NCBI RefSeq assembly: GCF_902502825.2
Contig: NZ_LR723670.1
Span: 3,991,911-4,055,910 of the forward strand
From: Pseudorhizobium flavum
Lineage (GTDB): Bacteria; Pseudomonadota; Alphaproteobacteria; Rhizobiales; Rhizobiaceae
Length of the DNA stretch: 64,000 bases
Direction of reading: 5' to 3'
This document shows positions 36,594 to 45,507 of this stretch, one piece after another. Under the pieces are notes generated by a model, which was not told where the DNA came from, did not search any database, and saw nothing but the letters and a program-made list of their open reading frames with translations. Within the stretch, counting starts at the first letter, position 1, and the number at the start of each line of letters is the position of its first letter. Made by a program: the position numbers and the translations under genes.

Positions 36594-37877
36594 TCAGCGT
36601 GCGAAGAGCATGTTTGGCAGGAAGAGAACTGCCTCCGGAACGAAAACCAGAAGCAGGGCGACAAGGCCAATGGCGATCATAAGGGGTACAGATTCCCGCG
36701 TGTAGTCGCCGATGCGGACCTTGAGGATCGAGCAGACGGCATACATGGCCGCACCGACCGGAGGCGTGAAGTTGCCAATGGTTGCGGCGACGACGAAGAC
36801 GACGCCGAAATGGACCGGGTCACCGCCGAGGCTGCGCACCAGCGGCAGGAAGATCGGGGTCAGCATGATGATGAGCACGGTTGCATCGATGAAGAAGCCG
36901 CAGGCAATGATGAACAGCACGATCAGCGCCAGCACGCCGTAGAAGCTGTCGGTGACCGACAGGATCGCGCCGGATATCAGCTCCGGAACGCGCTCCAGTA
37001 CGATCCCGTAGCTGAAGATCGCCGAGAGTGCGATCAGGAACATGACTGCGCCGATATCGGCGAGGCTGCCCTCAAGGGCCTCGCGGAGGGACGCGGCCTT
37101 GAGCTTGCGGTAAACGAGCACGCCGATCAGGACAGCGTAGATGACGGCGAAGGCCCCGATCTCGGAGGGCGTGAAGATTCCGAAACGCAGCCCGGCGAGC
37201 AGGATGACCGGGAAGAGGATTGCCCATATGCCCCCGCGAAGTGCGCTGCCAATCTCCGGAAAGGAGGCGCGCGTGGTGCGGGCTGGTAGATAGCCACGCC
37301 GGTTGGCGACGATCGAGACCGTTATCGCAAGCGCTGCCCAGAGCAGGAAGGCAGGAACGATGCCGGCTGCGAACAGCCGGCCGATCGAGACCTGCCCGAT
37401 CGTGCCATAGATGATGAAACCGAGCCCGGGAGGGATGATCGGCGTCAGGATGGCGCCGAAGGACAGGACGCCGGCGGTGAAGCCTTTCGACATCCCGCGG
37501 TTGATCATCTCGTTGCCGAGCATCCGGCTCTGCATGGCGGCATCCGCGATGGCCGAGCCGGATACGCCACCCATGAGCGCGGAGAGCGCAAGCGACATCT
37601 GTGCCAACCCGCCCTTCATTCGCCCGGCAATCACGGACGCGAGATCGAGCAGCTTTTCGGTGATGCCCGAGGCGTTCATCAGGTTGCCCGCCATGATGAA
37701 CAGCGGAATGGCCAGCAGCGCGAAGTTTTGGGTGGTGGAGACCGTCTGCTGCAGCGGGATGGTGATTGGCAATTCCGGGTGCTGCAGGAAGAAGACGACG
37801 CCGGAAATGCCGATGGCAAAGGCCACCGGCATGCCGATAAGCATCAGAACGACAAAGGCGATGGTGACGAGAAGCAT
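36594..37877 (-). CDS. TRAP transporter large permease (DctM family)
   Basis: A 427-residue multi-spanning protein with family landmarks: GGVSGSAIADAAMQSRMLGN, FGAILTPIIPPGLGFIIYGT and TIGNFTPPVGAAMYAVCSIL. GAGGCGG precedes the ATG. It is the last gene of a minus-strand operon (SDR, Ldh2-type dehydrogenase, P, Q, M), which runs away from the divergent GntR regulator. It transports the substrate with an ion gradient. Confidence 0.94.
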   Translation of the reverse strand: MLLVTIAFVVLMLIGMPVAFAIGISGVVFFLQHPELPITIPLQQTVSTTQNFALLAIPLFIMAGNLMNASGITEKLLDLASVIAGRMKGGLAQMSLALSALMGGVSGSAIADAAMQSRMLGNEMINRGMSKGFTAGVLSFGAILTPIIPPGLGFIIYGTIGQVSIGRLFAAGIVPAFLLWAALAITVSIVANRRGYLPARTTRASFPEIGSALRGGIWAILFPVILLAGLRFGIFTPSEIGAFAVIYAVLIGVLVYRKLKAASLREALEGSLADIGAVMFLIALSAIFSYGIVLERVPELISGAILSVTDSFYGVLALIVLFIIACGFFIDATVLIIMLTPIFLPLVRSLGGDPVHFGVVFVVAATIGNFTPPVGAAMYAVCSILKVRIGDYTRESVPLMIAIGLVALLLVFVPEAVLFLPNMLFAR

Positions 37878-37886
37878 CCGACCGCC

Positions 37887-38372
37887 TCAGCCAGCAGATG
37901 GGATGACGCCGCGACCCTGCCGGAGGTCGAGGGTCTTGAACACGGTCGTCAACATGAGCAGCAGCGCGCCGGATGGCAGGCTGGCCGTTACCCATGAATA
38001 GCTGATCCAGGGAATGCCCTGGAAGCTGCGGGCGCGGCTCGTCCAGGCAAGCTGCGTACCGTAGATGATCACGAACGCCAGGAAGGCCAGAAGGATCATG
38101 TAGTTCAGGTAGGTCAGGGCCCGCTGTGCATGGGTGGGAAGCCGGTCGGTCAGCAGGTCGATGGACATGAGACTGTCCCGGCGCCACGCAATGTCGGCGC
38201 AGATGAAGCAGGCCCAGGCAAAGAAGCATGTCGCGAAATCGATGGTCCAGTTGAGGGGATGGGCCGCAAGCCGCGCCAATCCTCCAGCAAAGATCAGCAG
38301 GACCATGAGGATCAGCAGGATGCCGGCCACCACCGCCTCGACTTTTCCAATCATGTCGTAGAGCGTTCGCAT
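37887..38372 (-). CDS. TRAP transporter small permease (DctQ family)
   Basis: A 161-residue protein with four hydrophobic helices and a central WTIDFATCFFAWACFICADI segment, in the place of the conserved second-helix region. A ribosome-binding site, AGGAGA, lies upstream of ATG 38372. It follows the binding protein by 30 bases and precedes DctM by 9 bases. It forms the inner-membrane complex with DctM. Confidence 0.9.
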   Translation of the reverse strand: MRTLYDMIGKVEAVVAGILLILMVLLIFAGGLARLAAHPLNWTIDFATCFFAWACFICADIAWRRDSLMSIDLLTDRLPTHAQRALTYLNYMILLAFLAFVIIYGTQLAWTSRARSFQGIPWISYSWVTASLPSGALLLMLTTVFKTLDLRQGRGVIPSAG

Positions 38373-38402
38373 GGGGGTCTCCTGTGGCCGGCTTTCCTGT
38401 CG

Positions 38403-39395
38403 TTACCTGCCGAGTTCGGCCTGAACGGCATTCTTGGCGTCGGTGATGCCCAGCACCTCGTACGCCTTCTCGCCTGCGGCCTTGAACGCCTCGATATCGA
38501 CGTCGCTCACGACCTCCATTCCCTTGGATTGCAGGTCTGCCTTGATTGTCTCGGCCATATCGGCGATCTTCTGCGATGTTTCACGGCCTGCCGCCCTGCA
38601 TTCCTCGACCAGCGCCGTCTGGTAGTCCGCGGGCAGCTGATCGAACCATTGCGCGCTGACGACCTGGAAGTTGATCAGCATGATGTGCTTGCTTTCGTTG
38701 GCGTATTTCAGCACCTCGTAGAAACGGCCACCGGGAATGTTGGCATAGACGAGTTCCACGCCATCAATCGCCTGCTGCTGCAGGGCAGGGTACATATCGC
38801 CGAAGGCCATGGCGGTGGGTGCCGCACCGAGTGCACGGACCGATTCCTGCCAGATGGGCGCCGGCGGAGTACGGATGCGCAGCCCAGAGAGATCTTCCGG
38901 CTTTCTGATCGGCTTGTTGGTGAAGAAGTGCCGGAAGCCCTGGACCCAGTCGAAGCACACAACCTTGAGCCCGTGCTGCGTCGCAAGCTCATCCTCCCAT
39001 TTGGCGAGTGTCGGGGACTCGGAGAGTTTCCAGACCTCCTCCAGCGAATCGACGAAATAGGGACCGTTCATCACCGCGATATTGGGAACATAGTTGCCGA
39101 GACGCGCCGAATCCGTGTTCTGGCCGACATTCGCACCCTGGCGGATCTGCTCGATGATGTCCTCTTCGACACCCAGCTGGGCGCTGTGATAGACCTCCAT
39201 CTTCAGGCCGCCATTGGTGCGTTCCTCGACCTTCTTGGCCCAGCTCATGAACCCCTCGTGAAAAGGCTCGCTCGGTCCAAGGACGTGGTTGAACCGCAAG
39301 GTGAAAGTGTCCTGCGCCGTTGCCACCTGTGTGGTGATGGCAGCGAGGCCTGTCGCTGCGAGCAGCGGCAGCAGTTTCTTGGCTATCCTGTTCAT
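38403..39395 (-). CDS. TRAP transporter substrate-binding protein (DctP family)
   Basis: The start at 39395 has GGAGGAGAG upstream. A signal peptide ends VATAQDTF, and the mature protein opens TFTLRFNHVLGPSEPFHEGF, the DctP pattern. The ligand arginine region is LSGLRIRTPPAPIWQESVRA. It is 330 residues, usual for the family. Its position downstream of two dehydrogenases suggests it imports a hydroxy- or keto-acid, such as the compound handled by the Ldh2-family enzyme; the exact ligand is unknown. Confidence 0.93.
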   Translation of the reverse strand: MNRIAKKLLPLLAATGLAAITTQVATAQDTFTLRFNHVLGPSEPFHEGFMSWAKKVEERTNGGLKMEVYHSAQLGVEEDIIEQIRQGANVGQNTDSARLGNYVPNIAVMNGPYFVDSLEEVWKLSESPTLAKWEDELATQHGLKVVCFDWVQGFRHFFTNKPIRKPEDLSGLRIRTPPAPIWQESVRALGAAPTAMAFGDMYPALQQQAIDGVELVYANIPGGRFYEVLKYANESKHIMLINFQVVSAQWFDQLPADYQTALVEECRAAGRETSQKIADMAETIKADLQSKGMEVVSDVDIEAFKAAGEKAYEVLGITDAKNAVQAELGR

Positions 39396-39484
39396 GCTCT
39401 CTCCTCCACTTGTTGTCGTGTTCCGGCACCCTCTCCCGGATGCCGGCAGAACCGGCCGGCCTTGCCCGCCTGCCGGAAACCCCT

Positions 39485-40570
39485 TCACCTGTCGAAGGGC
39501 GGCGTCAGTCCATGTTTTTCGGCAAGTTCGGCAAAGGCCTGGCGTGTCGCAGGATCGAGCGGCAGGCCTGTCCGGCGCCGCTCCTCCGCGACCTTCCATT
39601 CGCGATCGCCCGGCGCCATGACGGTGGTGCCCTCACGGGCCGGCGACGACCGGAGCACCTCGACGTATCGCTTCATGCCGGCTTCGAATACCGGCCGATC
39701 AACGAAGGCACCCGGCTTGAGTGCCAGAACGAAGGCGCCGAGACCGCGGGGGGTCGACAGGTCCGGGCCGTTCATCGGCAGGAGATCAAAACTCAGGCCC
39801 ATCCCGGAGATGACCGCACTGAGGATCTCGGCAACTCCGGCGAGCCCGGCACCCTTGAAGCCGAATTCGCCCCCGACCGGCGCGAGCATTTCGGCCTGTT
39901 CCGGATCCCGGACGTCTCGCCCGGCTTCATCCGATGCAACACCCTCCGGCAGTTTTACGCCGAGGCTTCGGTATAGCTGCACGCGATTGTAGGGAATGGC
40001 ACTCGTCGCCATGTCGAGAAGCCATGGCTGGTCGCTCTCCACCGGAACGGCGAAGGCGATGGGGTTCGTGCCATGGAAGCGCATCGCCCCGTCGTGAAGA
40101 CGCACGAAACTGTCGGAATTGCAGACTGCAAGGCCAATATAGCCGCGTTCCGCAGCCGCCATGGCATAGGCCCCGGCGGGCCCGAAATGCGAGCCGTTGC
40201 GGATCGAGACGGCGCCGACGCCGAACTGTTCGGCAAGAGCGACGGCATGGTCCATTCCGCGATAGGCGCCTAGAGCCCCGTGACCGTGATCGGCATCAAG
40301 AGAGGCGACCGCGCCGAAGGACTGCGCGATCCGGACATTCGGCCGCCGGTTGACCCGGCCGGCCTCCATGACCTTCACGTAGTGAGCGAGAAGCCTGACG
40401 CCATGGCTGTCGACGCCCAGCCGCGACCCATGCATCATGGCCCGGGTGGCTGCATCCGCCGTGGCTTCGTCGGCGCCGATTACGGCAAACACCTTTCGGC
40501 AAAAGTCGTCGGTTGCCTCGATGGAGGCATGGACGACATCGCTCCCGGACGTTCTGACAGGCGAATTCAT
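39485..40570 (-). CDS. Ldh2/malate-dehydrogenase-family oxidoreductase (YiaK/ComC-like)
   Basis: ATG 40570 overlaps the stop of the SDR gene by 4 bases (ATGA, 40567-40570). The 361-residue protein is of the Ldh2 family, with HGVRLLAHYVKVMEAG, the nucleotide segment GAVSIRNGSHFGPAGAYAM and the HGTNPIAFAVP motif. Family members include 2,3-diketo-L-gulonate reductase (YiaK), sulfolactate and ureidoglycolate dehydrogenases, all NAD(P)-dependent hydroxy-acid enzymes. The pairing with a TRAP transporter resembles the yiaK-yiaMNO arrangement, so an imported sugar acid or hydroxy acid is likely. Confidence 0.9.
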   Translation of the reverse strand: MNSPVRTSGSDVVHASIEATDDFCRKVFAVIGADEATADAATRAMMHGSRLGVDSHGVRLLAHYVKVMEAGRVNRRPNVRIAQSFGAVASLDADHGHGALGAYRGMDHAVALAEQFGVGAVSIRNGSHFGPAGAYAMAAAERGYIGLAVCNSDSFVRLHDGAMRFHGTNPIAFAVPVESDQPWLLDMATSAIPYNRVQLYRSLGVKLPEGVASDEAGRDVRDPEQAEMLAPVGGEFGFKGAGLAGVAEILSAVISGMGLSFDLLPMNGPDLSTPRGLGAFVLALKPGAFVDRPVFEAGMKRYVEVLRSSPAREGTTVMAPGDREWKVAEERRRTGLPLDPATRQAFAELAEKHGLTPPFDR

Positions 40571-41310
40571 AGTGTCTGGCCTCCATCGATGACCAGAAGC
40601 TGGCCGGTCATGTATGCGGTTTCGTCGCTCGCGAGGTAGACCGCGGCCGCCGCCATCTCCTCCACTGTTCCCAATCGGCCCATCGGCTGACGGGCGATGA
40701 ATGTCCGGTGCATTTCCGCGGGGTCGTCGCTGGCGTCGATACGGTCCTGAAGGGACGGCGAATGTGTGGTTCCCGGGCAAAGCGCGTTGCAGCGAACTCC
40801 GGTGGAGATCACGTCGCGCGCCACGGCCTTTGTCAAACCGATCATCGCCGCCTTGCTTGCGCCGTATGCAGCCCGATTAGCGACACCGGTAATGCTGGAT
40901 GCCACGGAGGCAACGTTGATGATCGACCCACCGCCACGCTCGACCATCGACGGCAATGTCGCCCTGATCGTGCGAAAGGCCGCAGTCGCGTTCTGGTCCA
41001 GGCTTCTCTGCCAGGCCTCCTCGTCGCAGTCGAGGATCGAACCATTGTGGACCCAGCCGGCGCAGTTGACGAGGATGTCCAGCGGGCCGGCGACGCCGAA
41101 GACTTCCCGGATCGCCGAAGCTTCGGTGACGTCGAGCTCTGCAACCGTGATCCGAGAAGATATCTCTGGCAGGTCTTCCATCTTGGCGATGCTGCGGCTG
41201 GTCGCCACCACGCTCGCTCCCTCCTCAGCGAATCGAATGGCGATCGCCCGGCCGATCCCCTGTCCGGCCCCGGTCACGAGAGCGCTCTTGCCCGCGAGAC
41301 GATCACCCAT
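40567..41310 (-). CDS. Short-chain dehydrogenase/reductase (SDR)
   Basis: ATG 41310 with GAGGAGAGGA upstream is chosen over a TTG five codons earlier. The 247-residue classic SDR has TGxxxGIG (TGAGQGIG), NAG-like VNCAGWV, the catalytic Ser in VASVASSITG and YGASK with Tyr and Lys. The pattern fits hydroxy-acid or sugar-acid dehydrogenases. It is the first gene of the TRAP operon and is coupled to the Ldh2-type gene. It presumably oxidises the imported acid before or after that enzyme. Confidence 0.92.
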   Translation of the reverse strand: MGDRLAGKSALVTGAGQGIGRAIAIRFAEEGASVVATSRSIAKMEDLPEISSRITVAELDVTEASAIREVFGVAGPLDILVNCAGWVHNGSILDCDEEAWQRSLDQNATAAFRTIRATLPSMVERGGGSIINVASVASSITGVANRAAYGASKAAMIGLTKAVARDVISTGVRCNALCPGTTHSPSLQDRIDASDDPAEMHRTFIARQPMGRLGTVEEMAAAAVYLASDETAYMTGQLLVIDGGQTL

Positions 41311-41333
41311 GCTTCCTCTCCTCAATGTCCTCT

Positions 41334-41441
41334 GTGTACACTATACGTTAAATCATGATTTTATCAACCCTGCTCCCTGAATTTGCGAGCGTCCGCCGTT
41401 TGATGGCGGTCGCGCAAGCTGCTAAGCTCGATGTCTAGACA
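41334..41441. promoter_or_regulatory. Palindromes in the SDR/GntR divergent promoter
   Basis: The divergent region holds GTGTACAC (41334-41341), AAATCATGATTT (41350-41361) and TGTCTAGACA (41432-41441), all perfect palindromes. The last has the T-G-T-N-A-C-A shape common to FadR-type GntR operators. They are candidate sites for the adjacent regulator. Confidence 0.55.
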
Positions 41442-41472
41442 ACCGTAGCTTGAACGATCCGGAGGAGGGGAC

Positions 41473-42492
41473 ATGGCTTCGGAGCGCGAGCCAGGCTCGC
41501 AAGCCCAAGGGGCAAAGACGGTGGCCGGGACGGTCCCCCGCCTTTACCAGCAGGTGTTTGAGATCGTCGCGGGACAGATTGTGCAGGGCGTGCTGGCGGA
41601 GGGCACACGGCTCAGCGAGTCGAGCTTGGCGGAGCAGTTCGGCATAAGCCGCGCACCCGCCCGCCAGGCGCTTTGCGAACTGGAACGGGAGGGCTTGCTG
41701 CTGAAGTCGTCCGGGCGGGGTTATCGGGTTGCGAAGCCGAAGGACAAGACCTTTGGTGACGGTGCGGCTGTCCCTGGCTCGGGTGACGAGATGCGCCTGA
41801 CACAGCTGGCGACCTGGGAGCGAATCTATGGCGAGGTGGAGAGCGAGATCGCGGCCCGGACGTCGTTCGCCGGGTGGCGGGTCAACGAAACGGAACTTGC
41901 CCGACATTATGACGTCAGCCGTACCGTCGCGCGGGACGTGGTCGCGCGGCTGCAGCAGCGGGGCCTGGTGCGAAAGGACGATCGCTCCCGGTGGATCGCG
42001 CCTGCGATGACGCCGGAGCATGTGGGTGAGCTCTATGAGCTGCGCTGGCTGCTCGAGCCGGTGGCCCTGGAAAAGGCGGCATCCCGTCTGCCTTCGGAGC
42101 TTCTTCCGGAAATCCGCGAACGCTTGGAAGCTGCGATCAGCAGCGCGGAGACGTTGACCGGCCCGGACCTGGACCGGCTGGAGGAGGATCTGCACGTCAC
42201 GCTGCTTGGCCACTGCGAAAACAGCCCGATGATGCAGGCGATCAGCCTGCCGCAGGCCCTGCTGATCGCGCACAGGTTCCTCTATCGGTGGATGCCGCGA
42301 CTGTTCGGCGCCGAGCCATTCCTGCCCGAACATCTCGATATCGTCCAGAAGCTGGAGGCCGGTCACGTTACCGCTGCAGCAGACGCGCTTCGACGGCATC
42401 TGCAGGTCTCGCGTGACCGCGCCATCGATCGGATCCACAGGGTGACCCAGGAGGTTCACCCTGAGGATCTCCCCTACCTGGAGAAGTTCTAG
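41473..42492 (+). CDS. GntR-family regulator with two winged-helix domains and an FCD domain
   Basis: The ATG at 41473 has GGAGGAGGGG directly upstream. The 339-residue protein carries two separate GntR-type helix-turn-helix units. The first (about 24-89) contains SSLAEQFGISRAPARQALCE. The second (about 113-172) contains ETELARHYDVSRTVARDVVA. A helical FCD ligand domain (about 185-325) follows. Most GntR/FadR regulators have one DNA-binding domain. It is divergent from the SDR-Ldh2-TRAP operon, so it most likely controls that operon in response to its substrate. Its stop overlaps the convergent BY-kinase gene by a CTAG at 42489-42492. Confidence 0.9.
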   Translation: MASEREPGSQAQGAKTVAGTVPRLYQQVFEIVAGQIVQGVLAEGTRLSESSLAEQFGISRAPARQALCELEREGLLLKSSGRGYRVAKPKDKTFGDGAAVPGSGDEMRLTQLATWERIYGEVESEIAARTSFAGWRVNETELARHYDVSRTVARDVVARLQQRGLVRKDDRSRWIAPAMTPEHVGELYELRWLLEPVALEKAASRLPSELLPEIRERLEAAISSAETLTGPDLDRLEEDLHVTLLGHCENSPMMQAISLPQALLIAHRFLYRWMPRLFGAEPFLPEHLDIVQKLEAGHVTAAADALRRHLQVSRDRAIDRIHRVTQEVHPEDLPYLEKF

Positions 42493-44617
42493 TCCACGTA
42501 ATAGTCGGAATAGGAATAGTAGCCGAAGAGCTTGGCGCGCTCCTGCTGGTTCAGGACGGCAAGGATGGGCGTCCCTTCAGGCGCACTCTCGCGCAGAGCT
42601 GCAACGGCATGTTTGGCGCTGGCCTGAGGCGTGACGGCCCACCGAATGATAAACGTGATGACATCCGCATGCCGCGCAAGGTAGAGCCCGTCGACCACCG
42701 GCTCTACCGGCGGGGTATCGAGGATGATGTAGTCGAAGTTGCGGCGTGCGACGGCAATCAGGCGTGCGATCTCCGAGCCATGAACAAGTCGTCCGTCGGA
42801 AAACTGCTGCGCCGCCCGGACAGGAGCACGGTCAGGCCCGTCGGCTGATCCGTAACCGTGAGCTTGGGCAGCGAGGCGCCGGTTTCGGCACCCCGGAGAA
42901 ACTCGACGAAGCCGGTGCTCGGCTCCAGCCCGAGGTGACGGTGCAGGCTGGGCTTTCGAAGATCACAATCGATGAGCAGCGTCCGCTTGCCTGACAGCGC
43001 ATAGGTCCGAGCCAGCGAAAGCGCCATGGTCGACTTGCCTTCATTGGGAAGAGCAGAGGAGACCATTATCACCGTGCCACCGCTGCCCTCCTCGCGAATC
43101 CCCTGCTTCTTGAACAGGTGCTGGTCGATCGCGACCCGGATACGTCGCACTGATTCCGCAAACATGGAGAGGGGTGAGCGGATGATGATGTCGGACAGAG
43201 TCTGGGCGCCCGTCTCCGCCTTCGTTTCCTCCGCTTCTCGCGGGGTGATGGAGACAAGTGGCAACCGCAGGACAGTCTCCACCTGGTCCTCACTCGTCAA
43301 TCCGCCCACGAAGTATTCACGAACGAATGCGAGCCCGACGCCCAAGCCAAGCGCCATCATGAAGGCGAGGGGCAGGATCACGCCCTTCCTCGGATAGGAC
43401 GGTTCGCGAGGCGGCGTGGCATTGGAGATGACGCCGCTATCCGGAAGCTGGAGGGCTGCCAGGATGTCCATTCGCCCGGCCTGCATCGACAGGTCGTCGA
43501 AGTTCTTCTTTGCGCTCTGCACCTGGTTGGCAAGGCTGTATAGATCCCCAACAGCAGCGTCGGGCAGATTGCTTCCCATGACGGCGTTCAGCAGGTTTGA
43601 GCGGATCGACGTCTCCTGCTGCTCGGCGGTTGCAAGCTGGCCACGGTACTGGTCCATTGCACGGGCGGCTTCGTTGCGGATGGACTCGGTGACGCGCTGC
43701 AGTTCGGCACGCAGTTCGATCGCCTCATTGGCATCCGCCTGCGCGATCTGACCCGCAAGCTCTTCCTGGCGCTGTTGCAACTCCCTTGCGGCGTCGGATT
43801 GGAGGTTTTGGAAAAGTGAAGCGTAGTCGTTCTGCCGGATGGTCTGGTCCAGCGTCTGAAGTCGCTGGAAATCCCGCTCGCGCTGGCTGCGGATACGGGT
43901 CAGCTCGTCGTAGAACATGCCGACGCTGGGCGACCCCTGCTCTCGCAGAAGTTCGATGTTCCGATCAATGAAAGTGTCGATGCTGCGGGAGGTGGATGTA
44001 AGCGTCTGCCTTGCCTGCTCGAGGGCCGGCTGGACGCGATCGCGCGCCTCCCGGATGGCCGCGACCTTGGTGTCCATCTGCTTCTGGATCGAAGCTTTCG
44101 CCACCGCATTGGCGAGCCGCGCTGCCTTTTCCGGGTCCTCGGACGTCACGGTGACATCGATCACATAGGTCATGCCACGCCGGCTCACCCTGACGGAGTC
44201 GCGGAAATTGTCCAGAACGTCGGCCGCGGCCTCCTCCGGTTCAGGCGCTGCGGCCGACTTGAGCCTGAGCAACTGCAATGCGCGGTCGGTCAAGGAGATC
44301 TTCACGCCGAACTCGTCGTCGGCCACGAGATTTTCGCTGTTGATGACGGAAAGAAGGATCTCATCCGTTCGGGTGATAACGACCTCGGTGTCCACCCGGG
44401 CATTGTCACTGCCCGAGTTACGGGTAGGTTCGTCGGCATCCAGGATTCCCTTGGCCGCCGTATCGACGAAGACCTGCGCCGAAGCCGAGTAGCGGGGCTC
44501 TAGAGAATAGGTGATGATGGCCGCCAGTGCCGTCAGGCCCACCACGATCGAGAGGATGAGCCAGAGCTGCCGGCGGACAATGCCGAGGAGGCTACGGAGA
44601 TCGATATCGCTTTGCAT
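42489..44617 (-). pseudogene. Polysaccharide co-polymerase/BY-kinase (ExoP/Wzz-Wzc type), frameshifted
   Basis: The first 619 codons (44617 down to 42758) encode an N-terminal Wzz domain with a transmembrane helix near residues 20-40, a long coiled-coil periplasmic part, a second helix near 430-450 and an ATPase domain. The ATPase has SSALPNEGKSTMALSLA (Walker A) and LLIDCDLRKPS (Walker A'). At about 42778 the frame changes: ATGGCT would need one more G for the reading to continue GSEIARLIAVARRNFDYI. The Walker B ILDTPP and the C-terminal tyrosine tail, GYYSYSDYYVD, lie in the second frame, ending at 42489. Intact, it would be about 709 residues. The gene is either damaged or has a one-base sequence error in a short G run. 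Confidence 0.87.
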
Positions 44618-44725
44618 GCTCTTTCCCGAATGCGCGATGAATATGTGTCATCGAATCGAATGGCTTTTCAGGCGTTATCAATACAGGAAAGAGAAAACAG
44701 CACCATGCTCACTCGCCTTGTTTAG

Positions 44726-45490
44726 TTAACTCGCCGCAAGCTTAACTATGTCGTTGTTACGATCAATTCTGATGCAGGACAATAGACCGGTGGCATAAGC
44801 TCCCGTGTCGACATTGATCCTGCCCGGCGAAATCTCCACGTCATCGACCGGCGTATGCCCGTGTACTACGATGACGTTCGCGGGCGATGTGGTATCGGGC
44901 GAAGGCCGCAGCCACAGGAGATCTTCGTCGGCCTGCTCTTCCAGCGGGACGCCGGACCGGATGCCGCCGTGGACGAAAACAAAACCGGGCACGGCCAGCA
45001 GTGATGGCGCCGCCTGGAGAAAATCAACATGCTCGGACGGCACATGGCTTTCGAGCAGTGCCTTCATCGACGAAGATCGCTCGGCCATCTCGTAGAGGCC
45101 GTAGGAGCGAAGAGTATCGTGCCCGCCAAGGCCGAGCCAGAAGTGGTTCGGATCGGGAGCCGCCAGATAGGACAGCATGAGCTGTTCGTGATTGCCGGCA
45201 AGGCAGAAGCGCCTGAAGCCGGCGGGTGGCCTCGACAGCAGATGATCCAGCACCGCGGCACTTTCCGGTCCGCGGTCGATATAGTCGCCAAGCAGGACGA
45301 TCCACTTTTCGCCCTCCGATGCCTCGGCGTCTGTGGTAATCAGCCTTTCCATCTTACGCAGTAGCGACAGGCAGCCATGGACATCGCCGATGACGTAGAT
45401 CAACTCGGGACGCCGGTCAAAGAAGAGCGTCTGCCGTCCTTGTGATCGATCGTTCCTGGTAGGAAGAAGACGCCGGAGCAGTTGCTTCAC
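44726..45490 (-). CDS. PPP-family serine/threonine phosphatase (metallophosphoesterase)
   Basis: GTG 45490 has GGGGAGG upstream. The 254-residue protein has the PPP signature set: GDVHG, GDYIDRG and GNHEQ, plus a late VVHGHTP, which bind two metal ions. Such bacterial phosphatases resemble PrpA/PrpB and ApaH. It lies 109 bases upstream of the polysaccharide kinase gene on the same strand and 17 bases after a membrane protein. It may dephosphorylate a partner of the surface-polysaccharide system, although BY-kinase tyrosines are usually handled by low-molecular-weight phosphatases. Confidence 0.86.
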   Translation of the reverse strand: MKQLLRRLLPTRNDRSQGRQTLFFDRRPELIYVIGDVHGCLSLLRKMERLITTDAEASEGEKWIVLLGDYIDRGPESAAVLDHLLSRPPAGFRRFCLAGNHEQLMLSYLAAPDPNHFWLGLGGHDTLRSYGLYEMAERSSSMKALLESHVPSEHVDFLQAAPSLLAVPGFVFVHGGIRSGVPLEEQADEDLLWLRPSPDTTSPANVIVVHGHTPVDDVEISPGRINVDTGAYATGLLSCIRIDRNNDIVKLAAS

Positions 45491-45507
45491 GATCAGACCT
45501 CCCCGGC

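Noticed and set aside
38130..39992. 620-codon plus-strand open frame opposite TRAP P
   Set aside because: Antisense shadow of the TRAP and Ldh2 genes with no motifs.
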